DNA from: RYN-230 sp963782185
GTDB lineage: Bacteria; Actinomycetota; Actinomycetes; Streptosporangiales; Streptosporangiaceae
Assembly: GCA_963782185.1 (NCBI GenBank)
Contig: CAWAJB010000007.1
Location: 310,001-374,000, forward strand
Length of the DNA stretch: 64,000 nucleotides
Direction of reading: 5' to 3'
Shown: in pieces, positions 17,315 through 26,697 of the stretch
Layout of the letters: each line of letters starts with the position of its first letter
Position numbering within the stretch: position 1 is the stretch's first letter
Program-made: the position numbers and the translations under genes
The notes under the pieces: model-generated
What the model saw: the letters and a program-made list of their open reading frames with translations, nothing else
What the model was told of the DNA's origin: nothing
The model's database searches: none

Positions 17315-18753
17315 ATGTTCCGCACCATAGGCGATCCGGTGTCGTTGTGGGAGTTGCGGCTTCCGCCGGAGGTGCTGCGGTTGCCGGAGGAGCTGGCGCG
17401 GGTGGGCGCGTTACTGGATGACCCGGTGTTCTTCGCGCCGTTCGCGCCGTTCTTTCACCCGGTGATCGGGCGGCCGTCAACGCCGATGGAGTGCTACCTG
17501 CGGCTGATGTTCTTGAAGTTTCGTTACCGGCTGGGGTTTGAGAGCCTGTGCGCCGAGGTGGCGGACTCGATCTCCTGGCGGCGGTTTTGCCGGATCCCGC
17601 TGGATGGGAAGGTGCCGCATCCGACGACGCTGATGAAGCTGACCACCCGGTGTGGCAGCGCGGCGGTGGATGGGCTGAATGAGGCGCTGCTGGCCAAGGC
17701 GGCGGAGGCGAAGCTGCTGCGCACGTCCCGGCTGCGTGCGGACACCACGGTGGTGCCGGCGAATGTGGCTTACCCGACGGATTCGGGGCTGCTGGCGAAA
17801 GCGATCCGCCGGATCGCCGCGACCGGCAGGCGGATCCAGGCGGCCGGTGGTGCGACGCGGACCCGGGTGCGGGACCGCAGCCGCTCGGCGGGTTCGCGGG
17901 CGCATGGGATCGCGGCCAGGCTGGGGCGGCGCGGGGCGCAGGGTCGTGAGGAGGCGCAGGCTGGGGTGCGGCGGATCACCGGGGAACTCGCCGGGCTGGC
18001 GGAACGGGCCGCGGCGGACGCAGGACGGCTGCTGGTCAATGCGCGGTGCGCGCTGCGCCGCGCGAAGACCAGGGCCGCGGAGCTGGCTGCAGCTGGCGTG
18101 CTGGACCCGGTCGCGGGCCGGCGCCGGGCCGGCTGCACCGCGCGGTCAATGACCTGGCCAGCTTGCTGGAGGTTACCCGGCGGATCGCTGCGCAGACCCG
18201 GCAGCGGCTGGCCGGGGTCACCCCGGACGGGGCGGCCCGGCGGGTCAGCCTGCACGACCAGGACGCCCGGCCGATCGCCAAGGGCCGCCTCGGCAAACCG
18301 GTCGAGTTCGGCTACAAGGCCCAGGTCGTCGACAACGACGACGGCATCGTCCTGGATCACGATCTCCAGCAGGGCAATCCCGCCGACGCCCCGCAGCTCG
18401 CGCCAGCTGTCCAGCGGGTCATCAACCGCACCCGGCGCCGTCCCCGGACCGTCACCGCCGACCGCGGCTACGGCGAGAAGAGCGTCAACGATGACCTGCA
18501 CACCCTGGGCGTCCGCACTGTCGTGATCCCCCGCAAAGGCAGACCTGGCAAGGCCCGCCAGGCCATCGAGCACCGGCGGGCGTTCCGGCGCACCGTCAAA
18601 TGGCGGACCGGCTGCGAAGGCCGGATCAGCAGCCTGAAACGGGGATACGGGTGGGACCGCACCCGCCTGGACCGCACCGAAGGAGCACGGACATGGACCG
18701 GGCACGGGATCCTGGCCTGCAACCTGGTCAAGATCGCCGTACTGGCCAGCTAA
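17315..18753 (+). pseudogene. ISNCY-family transposase, frameshifted
   Basis: The N-terminal part (MFRTIGDPVSLWELRLPPEV, FFHPVIGRPSTPMECYLRLM, then LRADTTVVPANVAYPTD) is in one frame to about 18120. The catalytic C-terminal part (EFGYKAQVVDNDDGIVLDHD, TVTADRGYGEK, and a CEGRISSLKRGYGWDR block) is in the -1 frame from about 18110 to the stop at 18753. Removing one base near 18110-18140 joins them. No slippery heptamer is visible, so this looks like a mutation or a sequencing indel rather than programmed frameshifting. DDE transposase by motif. Confidence 0.8.
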
Positions 18754-18805
18754 CCAACCCGGACCAGAGATAACGGCAACCGCCTAGCTGCGATCCGGCC
18801 CCACG

Positions 18806-19677
18806 TCAGCCCGAGGCCTTTTTCAGGTCGAAGTAGCTAGCCGAGGCGATCACGGAGTAATAGGTACGGGCCAGGAAGTACTGCCCTGTGCCGGCTCGCT
18901 CGTGCAGGTCATCCAGGAACCTGGCGCCTTCCTCAGGCGTGAGGGCGCCAGTGCGAATGAGTTCATGTGTTACGGGCTGGATGAGCCACTCGTAAGCGGC
19001 ATCGAGTTCACGGGACAGCCGTACCTGGGGAATCATGGCGACTTCCGTGAATCCATGCTGTGTCAGCTGCCAGGACAGTTCGCGGACGATGAGGCCGTTG
19101 TGCATCTGGTCGCAGAGCAGATGAGTGAACCTGCGGCCGAGTTCCCGGTCGGTGACGGCCAGACATGTGCTGTCCCAATCCCATTCCCCGATCGAGAGCA
19201 GGCCGGCTGGGGCAAGCACCCGGCGCATCTCCGCAACCGCTCGCCACGGCTCAGCAAGATGAAGCAGTACCTGGGTAGCGACCACGCGGTCGAAGGATGC
19301 GTCGGGGAAAGGCAAGTCGTAGGCGTCGCCAACCTGGAATGACACGCTGGCACCGCTGTCGCTGGTCTCATCGGCTGCCGCGCGTTGCTGCGCGCAGGCG
19401 ATAAGCGTGGCACTCATTCGATCCCGACCGCAGGACCAGGAGCAACAAGCGGAGCCATGATCCGCAGGTAGTCGCCGGTCCCGCAGCCGACCTCCAGCAC
19501 CCGCAGCCCGGCCCGCAATTCCAGCGGGCCGAACACCGATGCGGGCTCGCGCCGGGCCTGCTCGAGGCCCTGTGCGCGGGTCGCATCGAGCAGCCTGGAG
19601 TAAAAGGAAGGGTCGCTGATCTCGTCTACCCGAGCCCAGCTCGCACTGAAGTTGGTCGCCGGCAGGCGTTCGCTCAT
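18806..19677 (-). pseudogene. Class I SAM-dependent methyltransferase, frameshifted and 3'-interrupted
   Basis: The first part (from ATG 19677: MSERLPATNFSASWARVDEI) reaches the SAM motif VLEVGCGTGDYL and stops at GPAVGIE. The rest continues in another frame from SATLIACAQQRAA through VSFQVGDAYDLPFPDASFD and LLHLAEPWRAVAEMRRVL. A one- or two-base indel near 19418 would join them. The C-terminus (TYYSVIASAS, then YFDLKKASG) runs into the IS terminal repeat. The intact protein would be a UbiE-like methyltransferase of unknown substrate. Confidence 0.75.
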
Positions 19678-19741
19678 CTGGGCACACCGTCCGTCAATTG
19701 AGTCACGCACGCTTTCCGGGCGAATTTCGGCACGCGCTGAG

Positions 19742-20101
19742 TCAGGCGCGCAGCGCAGCGCGGATGAGACCCTGCAATTCTGCGTCGGAGATGCGTGCAG
19801 CGTCCCCGGGCCTCAGCCTGATGGTCCCCTTTCCCGCGGCCAACTCGGGATGGCGCACTGAGAAGCCGCCGTCCCGGTTCGGCGATACATAGAGTGACAG
19901 CCCATGGTTCCAGGCGCCGATGCTGAGACGGCGGCGGCCGATGCGGTACGCCGGCATCCCGTAGGAAAGCACCAGTTCGGCGTCAGGGCAGGTCGCCGCG
20001 ATCAGCTGATGCAGGCGGTCAAACACCAGCCGGTGTTCGCTGCCCATCTCTTCGCGGTAGCGGCGCACGGCTTCATCCACGACGGAGGTCCTTTCCCTGG
20101 C
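19742..20101 (-). CDS. DUF1801 domain-containing protein
   Basis: A 119-residue cytoplasmic protein. SVVDEAVRRYREEMGSEHRL opens the domain, the conserved core is ELVLSYGMPAYRIGRRRLSI, and a closing helix reads ISDAELQGLIRAAL. DUF1801 proteins share the iron-chaperone/YdhG-like fold, but no reaction is established. ATG at 20101 was chosen over 20137 because the extra residues are low-complexity. There is no operon partner; the next gene upstream is 142 bp away. Confidence 0.8.
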   Translation of the reverse strand, partial: ARERTSVVDEAVRRYREEMGSEHRLVFDRLHQLIAATCPDAELVLSYGMPAYRIGRRRLSIGAWNHGLSLYVSPNRDGGFSVRHPELAAGKGTIRLRPGDAARISDAELQGLIRAALRA

Positions 20102-20242
20102 CATGGCGCCGCCCGCCAGGCGGCGGGGCCTCATCACGACCCCGCATCAACGCCGCAACGGCGGTCCGAGAGCCAGGAAATGCCCAGCCGCGCCGGCCCC
20201 GCGGCGCCACCGCTCCAGGTCAGTGCAGGAGCAGACCAGGCG

Positions 20243-20452
20243 TCAGTGCTCGCGCTCGTACTTGAACGAGAGCTGGAGCTTGGTCCGGTAGATGATCGCC
20301 CCGCCTTCGTCCAGGTGAATGTCCTGCTTGACGACCTCAGCCACCCGAAGATCGTGGATGGACCCGGCTGCCGTCCTGATCGCCTCCGCTGCCGCGTCTT
20401 CCCATGAAGTGCCACTTGTTCCGATGATCTCTGTCACCCTGTACACGCTCAT
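20243..20452 (-). CDS. Dodecin family flavin-binding protein
   Basis: A 69-residue protein that begins MSVYRVTEIIGTSGTSWEDA, continues AAEAIRTAAGSIHDLRVAEV and ends in a TKLQLSFKYER strand. This is the beta-alpha-beta-beta plan of dodecins, which assemble into hollow dodecamers that store flavin. The tryptophan in GTSWEDA is the residue that stacks on the flavin. AGGAGAG lies upstream of the ATG. Monocistronic. Confidence 0.88.
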   Translation of the reverse strand: MSVYRVTEIIGTSGTSWEDAAAEAIRTAAGSIHDLRVAEVVKQDIHLDEGGAIIYRTKLQLSFKYEREH

Positions 20453-20594
20453 GACGCTCTCCTTAGATGGCTTGGCTGGTGGGCGCCGCCGACTAGAGCC
20501 TGGCACTTAGCCTGGCCGACGTCCAGGGCTGTTGCCTGAAGATCCCGCGACACGCGCCGGCAGCGAGCCGCGGTAACAGCTGAGCTGCGGGTGA

Positions 20595-21548
20595 TCAGCT
20601 GTCAAGCTGGGGGTATACGCGGTCCGGGTTGTGCTCAGATAGCACCGACGGTGGCCCGATGATGGCCCGGTCCGGTTTGCCGATAACCTCCTCGTCCTTG
20701 CCCTCGTAGTCGAGCTTCGCCAGCACATGCTTTATCGCCTGGAGCCTGGCCCGCTTCTTGTCGTTGCTCTTCACCACCGTCCACGGAGCCTCGGCCGTGT
20801 CGGTGTAGAAGAACATCGCTTCCTTCGCATCGGTGTACGCTTCCCACTTGTCAAGCGACTCGATGTCCATCGGGCTCAGTTTCCACTGACGTACCGGGTC
20901 AACCCGGCGGATGACGAACCGCGTGCGCTGCTCGGCGCGCGTCACCGAGAACCAGAACTTCGTCAGGTCCAGCCCGGAGCGGATCAGCATGCGCTCGAAG
21001 TCCGGTGCCTCCCGCATGAACTCCTCGTATTCTCCCTGCGTGCAAAAGCCCATCACCCGCTCCACCCCGGCGCGGTTGTACCAGGACCGGTCAAACATGA
21101 CGATCTCGCCTGCTGCGGGCAAGTGCGGCACGTAGCGCTGCAGGTACCACTGGGTCCGTTCCCGCTCGCTCGGCTTCGCTAGTGCCACGACCTGCGCGCC
21201 ACGGGGATTCAGGTGCTCCGTGAACCGCTTGATGGTCCCGCCCTTGCCGGCCGCGTCACGGCCCTCGAACACGATCACGATGCGCTGTCCGGTGGCTTTC
21301 ACCCAGTTCTGCAGCTTGACGAGCTCGATCTGAAGCGGGCGCTTCTCGTACTCGTACTGTTGCCGCGACATGCGCTCGTGGTAGGGGTAGTCCTCGCGCC
21401 AGGTATCTACCGTCCGGCCGTCCGGCCAGCGCAGGACGGGATCGTCGTGTTCATCATCGTCATCCACCGTCAGGCCGGCCAGGAGGTCCTGGTTGGACTC
21501 CCAGTCCGCCGGCAGCGCGTTGAACTCATTGTCGGATTCATTGGTCAT
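20595..21548 (-). CDS. ppk2: Polyphosphate kinase 2 (PPK2)
   Basis: A 317-residue kinase. The Walker A is IVIVFEGRDAAGKGGTIKRF near residues 94-113, the Walker B and lid block is IVMFDRSWYNRAGVERVMGF, and RFVIRRVDPVRQWKLSPMDI with KWEAYTDAKEAMF follows. PPK2 enzymes transfer phosphate between polyphosphate and nucleotides, most often making GTP or ATP from polyphosphate. The acidic N-terminal extension (DDDDEHDD) is typical of actinobacterial class I members. ATG at 21548 was chosen because the residues before it are not conserved. It stands alone. Confidence 0.92.
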   Translation of the reverse strand: MTNESDNEFNALPADWESNQDLLAGLTVDDDDEHDDPVLRWPDGRTVDTWREDYPYHERMSRQQYEYEKRPLQIELVKLQNWVKATGQRIVIVFEGRDAAGKGGTIKRFTEHLNPRGAQVVALAKPSERERTQWYLQRYVPHLPAAGEIVMFDRSWYNRAGVERVMGFCTQGEYEEFMREAPDFERMLIRSGLDLTKFWFSVTRAEQRTRFVIRRVDPVRQWKLSPMDIESLDKWEAYTDAKEAMFFYTDTAEAPWTVVKSNDKKRARLQAIKHVLAKLDYEGKDEEVIGKPDRAIIGPPSVLSEHNPDRVYPQLDS

Positions 21549-21664
21549 GTCACCAGGACAGCACATCCCGGCCACCAGAACACCATCAGGCGGTCCCGAT
21601 GAGCGCGAGTGCGGGCGCTATCCCTCCGCGCCGAGCGCCATGATCATACGTTCTCACCAGCGCG

Positions 21665-22534
21665 TTATAGGTGTTCGGATAGCCAGGCATGCACCTCGGG
21701 TACGCGATTCTGCATCAGCGTCAGGTGCCCGTCGTCGTCAAGCAGCCGCGCCTCGACGCCGGGAATGTGCGCGCTCAGCCATTCGCCGTGGCCGAACGGC
21801 ACGAACATGTCTTGCCTGCCATGCAGCAACAGGACCGGGACAGCGATGCCGGACAGGTCGAATCCCCAGGGTCTGACCAGGCAATTGTCGTCCCACCATC
21901 CCTGGCTGCCGGGCGCCAGCCCATCCTGCGCGGAGGACACCAAGTACTCGGCCAGCTCGCCGTGCAAGACCGCCGCATCTGTCGGCGTGAGCAGCGTTTT
22001 AATCCCCCTAGCCGCATCCTCTGGCGACGTGGCCAGCATCTCCTCCCGGTCCTCGTCCGTCTTTGCCCTGGCCGCTGCCTCGTCGGTGAGGACCAGGTGG
22101 GTGTCATCCACGTTGCCCTGGCCCATGCCAGCGAAATAGTCAAGCCCATCGGCATCGAACGGGGCCGGCGAGGCGAGCGAGGCGGCGGCGGTCACCAGAT
22201 CCGGGAGCAGGGCAGCGCACGCGAGCACGTGCGGCCCGCCGCCCGAGATGCCCCACGTTGCCACGCGAGCGAGGCCGAGCTCGGCGCAGATGGTGCGGAC
22301 ATCGGCGGCGCAGTCGGCGACGGTGCGCCCCGGCTGTGGCGAGGACCCTCCGTAGCCTGGCCTGTCGTAGCTGATCAGCCGCAACCCGCGCGAGGCGGCA
22401 TCCCGCACGTTCGGGCCATAAAGGTGCCTGGAGTTCGGCGTGCCCCCATGGACCAGCACCGGCCGGCCAGCGGGATCACCGCAGTCTTCGACAGCCAGTG
22501 TCCGGCCGTCCGGGCTGCGACCTGTGTGCTGCAC
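21665..22534 (-). CDS. Alpha/beta fold hydrolase
   Basis: A 289-residue enzyme. The oxyanion-hole strand PVLVHGGTPNSRHLYG is followed by the nucleophile elbow GISGGGPH (serine), the acid strand VPVLLLHGRQDMFVP (aspartate) and the catalytic histidine in DDDGHLTLM, in canonical order. It has no signal peptide. The GTG at 22534 is preceded by GGGAGG with a 5-nt spacer, better than the ATG at 22573. Similar proteins are annotated as proline iminopeptidase-like or haloalkane dehalogenase-like; the substrate is not determinable. Confidence 0.88.
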   Translation of the reverse strand: MQHTGRSPDGRTLAVEDCGDPAGRPVLVHGGTPNSRHLYGPNVRDAASRGLRLISYDRPGYGGSSPQPGRTVADCAADVRTICAELGLARVATWGISGGGPHVLACAALLPDLVTAAASLASPAPFDADGLDYFAGMGQGNVDDTHLVLTDEAAARAKTDEDREEMLATSPEDAARGIKTLLTPTDAAVLHGELAEYLVSSAQDGLAPGSQGWWDDNCLVRPWGFDLSGIAVPVLLLHGRQDMFVPFGHGEWLSAHIPGVEARLLDDDGHLTLMQNRVPEVHAWLSEHL

Positions 22535-22667
22535 GTTGCCTCCCTTGCACAGCGCGAGGTCTGTGCCCAGCATCCCTGACTAGATCACCTGACTACTGAT
22601 TATCGGGCCAGGCCATGGCCGTTCCGGTAGTCGAGCGCAGATAGCGGGGGAGATCTATCCCGGGCTG

Positions 22668-23138
22668 GTGCTTGACCTCAGCAGTCTCGATCTGGAGGAG
22701 ATCGCCAGCGCCCTGGCCGACCGGACCGATTACGAACACCACTGGCTGATCAACCCGGATACGGGCGAGATCGCGTTCTGGACGGCTGACACCGGCATCG
22801 ACGGGCAGACACCAGTCGACCTGGATGAACTGGACCTGGTCGTCATCGAGCCGCTGCCGTCCTGGATCTGGTACCAGGACATGGCCGACTTCGCCGACGG
22901 GATCACCGATGAGCGCGCCGGGCGCAGGCTGGCCCGGGCTATCGCGGGCAAGGGAGCCTTCCGCCGGTTCAAGGACGAACTCCACGAAGAACATCCGGAC
23001 CTGCTGCCGGCCTGGTATGCCTTCCGGGACGCCCGGGCCAGCCGCCGTGCCGTGCAATGGCTGGCTGACAACTCGCTCATCGACGACGGCTCCGCGGACA
23101 GCTTCCTTTCCGACCACCCGGATCCTGCCCTGCCCTGA
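22668..23138 (+). CDS. UPF0158 family protein
   Basis: A 156-residue acidic protein with a GTG start and GGGGGAG about 16 nt upstream. The family pattern is visible: LDLEEIASALADR, WLINPDTGEIAFW, then DMADFADGITDERAGRRLAR, AIAGKGAFRRFKDEL and the closing WLADNSLIDDGS. UPF0158 members have no assigned reaction. The gene stands alone between the hydrolase and a decayed region. Confidence 0.85.
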   Translation: MLDLSSLDLEEIASALADRTDYEHHWLINPDTGEIAFWTADTGIDGQTPVDLDELDLVVIEPLPSWIWYQDMADFADGITDERAGRRLARAIAGKGAFRRFKDELHEEHPDLLPAWYAFRDARASRRAVQWLADNSLIDDGSADSFLSDHPDPALP

Positions 23139-23144
23139 CCGAGA

Positions 23145-23480
23145 TCACATACCTGGCGTGTGCTTTGAGACTCGTCGATCACTCCTGGCTCTGTCGATAG
23201 CGTCCGGAAAGCCCTGGAAGAAAGGAACCAGAAATCCCGCGCCGAGTCCATAGAACACGCCTGCAAAGAAAGTCGCTTCACTGGCGCTCTCGGCGGTTGA
23301 CAGATTTGTCGCACTCAGACTCGGGCTAAGCCCTGAAACCCCCTGCCAAACAATTCTATAATCGCTTGTAATCTGTCCAGGAGGGAACATTGAGTCGATA
23401 CGGTCATCACCCAGGTCCACATTCTTGAGCGTCTCAGATGTTGCTACGGAAGTTGGGAACCTATATTGAGTCGCGATCGT
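23145..23480 (-). pseudogene. C-terminal fragment of an unknown membrane-associated protein
   Basis: The open frame reads QYRFPTSVATSETLKNVDLG and ends with the hydrophobic segment FFAGVFYGLGAGFLVPFFQG and a short basic tail. Base composition is clearly lower in GC than the neighbours. The 5' side runs into the truncated phosphotransferase on the other strand at about 23470, so the start is lost. I do not recognise the family. It is probably the 3' remnant of a transferred gene, with one C-terminal membrane anchor. Confidence 0.4.
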
Positions 23481-24167
23481 GCCCGGGCCCACCTGTTCAT
23501 AGCAAGTCGGGCTGAGACCGACCCGGAGCAGGTAGGTGCGGTCGTGGCCGCCATTCACTGCGTGTCAGCCGCTGACCCTAGCCCGCCGGACCCGTGGTAT
23601 CACGAGCCGGTTGGCGCCGAGCGCTGGGACCAGCTGGCCGGGCAGCTCCTTGAGGCGGGAGCACCCTTTGCCCGGCGGCTCGCCGATCTGCGCGATGAAC
23701 TGGTCGCGCTGGAGTTCTGGATCGAGCCTCCGGACATGCTCCAGACCTGCCACCGCGACCTGTGGGCCGACAACGTCTTGGCGACCGCGGACGGCGGAGT
23801 GTGCGTCATCGACTGGGAGAACAGCGGCCCGGCTGACCCGAGCCAGGAGCTCGGGTGTGTCCTATTCGAGTTCGCCCGCACCGACCCGGGCCGGGCCCGC
23901 GCGCTGGCAGGCGCCTACCGCCAAGGCGGCGGCCCAGCGGCAGTGAACCGGCGCGGGCACTTCTCGATGCTCATCGCGCAGCTCGGTCACATTACCGAGA
24001 CCGCCGCCACCGACTGGCTGAAGCCCAATCCCCGCTCCCCCCAGCGCGCCGGCTCCGCCGCGTGGATTGGTGAGGTTCTCGACGAACCGCACACGCGTGA
24101 ACTGCTCGGCGCCATCTTGGCCGCGGCTGGAGGGGGCGCGACGCCGCACTACGATCAGGTGACCTGA
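23466..24167 (+). pseudogene. Aminoglycoside phosphotransferase-family protein lacking its N-lobe
   Basis: The C-lobe of an APH/choline-kinase-like enzyme is present: the catalytic loop TCHRDLWADNVL (HxDxxxxN) and the metal-binding CVIDWENSG. The whole nucleotide-binding N-lobe (about 100 residues) is absent, and the frame opens directly at the inter-lobe helix (VGAVVAAIHCVSA). The upstream boundary at about 23470 coincides with the end of a low-GC fragment, so a deletion or insertion removed the gene's 5' half. It is unlikely to be active. Confidence 0.65.
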
Positions 24168-24182
24168 ACCGTTGACGACTGA

Positions 24183-24571
24183 TCAGGCCGGCCGGTTGAA
24201 TGGCACGGTGACCGTGATGGTGTCGGGGAACCAGTGGGCTCCGCCCGCGTGCTGCGGCGACCCGCATGTGGTCTGCAGGTACCTCATCGGCGGCCCGAAG
24301 CCGTCGAGCGTGTCGCTGGCCGGAAATCCGTAGCTGTCCCGGATGACGTACGAGAGGGTCCCGGCGTATCGTCCGTTCTCGCGGCGGCCGCTTCCGGTTA
24401 CGGTCAGGCCCTGAGTGCCGCGAAACCCCCAGTACAGGTCGCTGGACTTGGACTCGAATGCCAGCGTCGGCAGCTGCGCGGCGGAGAGCCGGACGCGGCT
24501 CCTGCCGGCCTTCAGCTGGCTGAGGACCGCTTTCTGGACTTCGTTATTAACCGCCCGGAAAGCGCTGCTAG
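24183..24571 (-). pseudogene. 3' part of a hypothetical gene split by the IS1182-type element
   Basis: It reads SAFRAVNNEVQKAVLSQLKA, then TLSYVIRDSYGFPASDTLDG and ends TITVTVPFNRPA. Joining it to the 5' part (26448-26686) across a single CTAG restores one frame (KKALA, then SSAFRAVN). The conserved-looking core, with cysteine in LQTTCGSPQHAGGAHW, suggests a secreted or surface domain, but I do not recognise the family. Confidence 0.7.
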
Positions 24572-26447
24572 GAGCCTGCTGAAAAGCCCGGGGCCGCTCA
24601 TTGGCGTGCTTGGCTGGTTGTTCCAGCATCTGGGATGATTTAGTCATGCAGGGCTTCGAGCGGGCAGGCGGGGAGTTACTGGACGCTGCGGCGCTGGCCG
24701 GGCACCTGATCCCGGCGGGCAGCATGTTTGCGTTCCTGGCCGCGCACCGGGCCGAGATGTTCCCGGACGCCGATTATGCGGACTTGTTCGCCGCGCCGGG
24801 GGTGGGCAGGCCGTCGATCCCGGCCACCCGGATGGCGGCGGTGCTGACCCTGCAGGTGCTGCATGATTTCTCGGACCGGGAGACCGCCGAGGCGGTCCGG
24901 TTCGATGTGCGGTGGAAGGTGGCGATCGGGGCGCCGCTGGCCGATGCGGGGTTTGACCCGTCGTCGCTGGTGTACTGGCGGAACCGGATCGCGAAGTCGC
25001 AGCGCCCGCACCGGGTGAACGACTCGGTCAGGATGGTGATCGAGGAGACCGGGGTGCTGCGGGGCCGGCGCCGCCGGGCGGTGGACTCCACGATCCTGGC
25101 CGATGCGGTGGCCACCCAGGACACCGTCACCCAGCTGGTGTCGGCGATCCGCAAGGTGGCCCGGGAGGTGCCCGGCGCGGCGGAGCAGATCGCGCGGGTG
25201 TGCACGGGCCACGACTACTCTGAGCCCGGCAAGCCGAAGATCGACTGGGATGATCCCCGGGCGAAGGAGGCACTGGTGTCCGCGCTGGTCAACGACGCGA
25301 ACGCGGTAGTGGCCGCGCTGGAGGGCGACGACCTGGATGAGCGCGCCGCATCCGCGGTGGCGCTGCTGGCCCTGGTCGCCGGGCAGGACGTCGAGCCCGC
25401 CGAGGGCAGTGACGGGACTGACGGGCGGTGGCGGATCGCCCGCAAGGTCGCCGAAGACCGGACCATCTCCACCGTGGACCCTGAGGCCCGTCACACCCGC
25501 AAGTCCCCCGAGGCCCGCAGGGACGGCTACCGGGCGCACCTGGCCGCCGACCCGGAGACCGGGATCATCACCGATGAGAAGTTAACCAGGGCCGCCGGGG
25601 CCGAGAGCTCCGACCCGGCGGTGGCGGAGGAGTTCCTGGCCGCCGGTGACGGCGCCGGCGCACCCCCCGGTACCAGCAGCGGCAGTGACAACGGCGGCGG
25701 CGGTGACCCGCTGGCCTGGTACGGCGATTCCGCTTACGGCACCGGTGACCTGCGCGATGCGATAGAGAAGGCCGGGCACCGGGCGGTGATCAAGCCCAAG
25801 CCGCTACAGGCCCCGATCCAGGGCGGGCTCACCATCGACGACTTCACCGTGGACGAGCAGGCTGGCATGGTCACCTGCCCGGCCGGGCACACTGTCGCCT
25901 TGAGCCGCACCCGTGTCGCCACCTTCGGCGTCTTGTGCCGCGGCTGCCCGCTGCGGGCACAATGCACCACCTGCAAGACTGGCCGCAAGCTCGTCCTGCA
26001 CGAGCGCGACGACCTGCTCCGGCAGGCGCGGGCTGACTGGGCCGCCACCGGGCTGCGCAAGGACTACATGGCCCACCGGCCCAACGTGGAACGCGCCATC
26101 GCCCAGGTCGCCACCTGGCGGGGACGCCGGCTCAAGCTCCGCTACCGCGGCACCGCAAAGAACCACGCCTGGCTCAAGCGCCGTACCGCCGCGCTGAACC
26201 TGCGTAACCTGACCGGGAGGGGACTGGCCCGCCGCGACGGCGCCTGGGCGCTGGCCACCTGACCAGGGCGGACAGGCCCGCCCGGCATGCCCTCAAAGCG
26301 GATCCGGCTCGAGGGCTGCCCGTGTCCCAGAGACCCACAGGCTACCGGGAGGGGCTGGATCTCAGCGCAGACGGGCTGGCCACAGGTACCGGAGCGGGCA
26401 CTCGGCAGCCATACAGAGCCCCAGGAACTGACCTTTTCAGCAGGCTC
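24572..26447 (+). mobile_element. IS1182-type insertion sequence, 1,876 bp
   Basis: Terminal inverted repeats GAGCCTGCTGAAAAG lie at 24572-24586 and, reversed, at 26433-26447 (15 of 15). They are flanked by the direct repeat CTAG at 24568-24571 and 26448-26451. Removing the element with one CTAG copy restores an uninterrupted minus-strand reading frame, so the boundaries are exact. Its transposase is intact, which implies a recent insertion. Confidence 0.9.
24646..26262 (+). CDS. IS1182 family transposase
   Basis: A 538-residue, intact transposase. The N-terminal DUF772-like block is GVGRPSIPATRMAAVLTLQV followed by FSDRETAEAVRFDVRWKVAI. DDE acidic residues lie in RAVDSTILADAV and WYGDSAYGTGDL, and the C-terminal glutamate region is RPNVERAIAQVATW. 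Between them is a cysteine cluster (GVLCRGCPLRAQCTTCKTG), a zinc-ribbon-like insert usual in this family. The ATG at 24646 lies 60 bp inside the left inverted repeat. Confidence 0.92.
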   Translation: MQGFERAGGELLDAAALAGHLIPAGSMFAFLAAHRAEMFPDADYADLFAAPGVGRPSIPATRMAAVLTLQVLHDFSDRETAEAVRFDVRWKVAIGAPLADAGFDPSSLVYWRNRIAKSQRPHRVNDSVRMVIEETGVLRGRRRRAVDSTILADAVATQDTVTQLVSAIRKVAREVPGAAEQIARVCTGHDYSEPGKPKIDWDDPRAKEALVSALVNDANAVVAALEGDDLDERAASAVALLALVAGQDVEPAEGSDGTDGRWRIARKVAEDRTISTVDPEARHTRKSPEARRDGYRAHLAADPETGIITDEKLTRAAGAESSDPAVAEEFLAAGDGAGAPPGTSSGSDNGGGGDPLAWYGDSAYGTGDLRDAIEKAGHRAVIKPKPLQAPIQGGLTIDDFTVDEQAGMVTCPAGHTVALSRTRVATFGVLCRGCPLRAQCTTCKTGRKLVLHERDDLLRQARADWAATGLRKDYMAHRPNVERAIAQVATWRGRRLKLRYRGTAKNHAWLKRRTAALNLRNLTGRGLARRDGAWALAT

Positions 26448-26686
26448 CTAGCCAGTGCCTTCTTTGAGATCAGTGACCCGGCCCGGTAATCGACCTCCGT
26501 GCCCTTCCCCCTGAGGAAGTGCGCCAGGAGATCAGCCGAGGTGGGGAAGCTGGCCAGAGCGAACCCATCGGCCACCTTGACGCCCAGAGCCTCGTCGGCC
26601 GGGGATGTATCGCTGTCGCACCTTGCCTTCGGCGTTTGCGCGTGCGTGTCCTGGCTTCCGCTGCGCAGCACCCGGTGGACCCCCAC
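26448..26686 (-). pseudogene. 5' part of the hypothetical gene split by the IS1182-type element
   Basis: It reads VKVADGFALASFPTSADLLA, then HFLRGKGTEVDYRAGSLISK and meets the IS at KKALA. The start is uncertain: the frame is open from a GTG at 26686, 11 bp past the VOC gene's stop, and no good ribosome-binding site is visible. It may have been the second gene of an operon with the VOC protein. Confidence 0.55.
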
Positions 26687-26697
26687 GGGGCCGTCGT

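Larger units (their letters stand above)
17215..18836 (+). mobile_element. ISNCY-like insertion sequence, 1,622 bp
   Basis: Terminal inverted repeats CTACTTCGACCTGAA-R-AA lie at 17215-17232 and, reversed, at 18819-18836 (one mismatch in 18). A 4-bp CTAG duplication lies immediately outside each end (17211-17214 and 18837-18840). The element holds a single, frameshifted transposase. It sits at the 3' end of the methyltransferase gene at 18806-19677; that frame now reads into the right IS end and picks up the residues YFDLKKASG. Confidence 0.8.

Noticed and set aside
18100..18145. Programmed -1 frameshift in the ISNCY-like transposase
   Set aside because: No A-AAA-AAG-type slippery heptamer or downstream pseudoknot is visible; the break lies in GC-rich sequence where simple indels are common.
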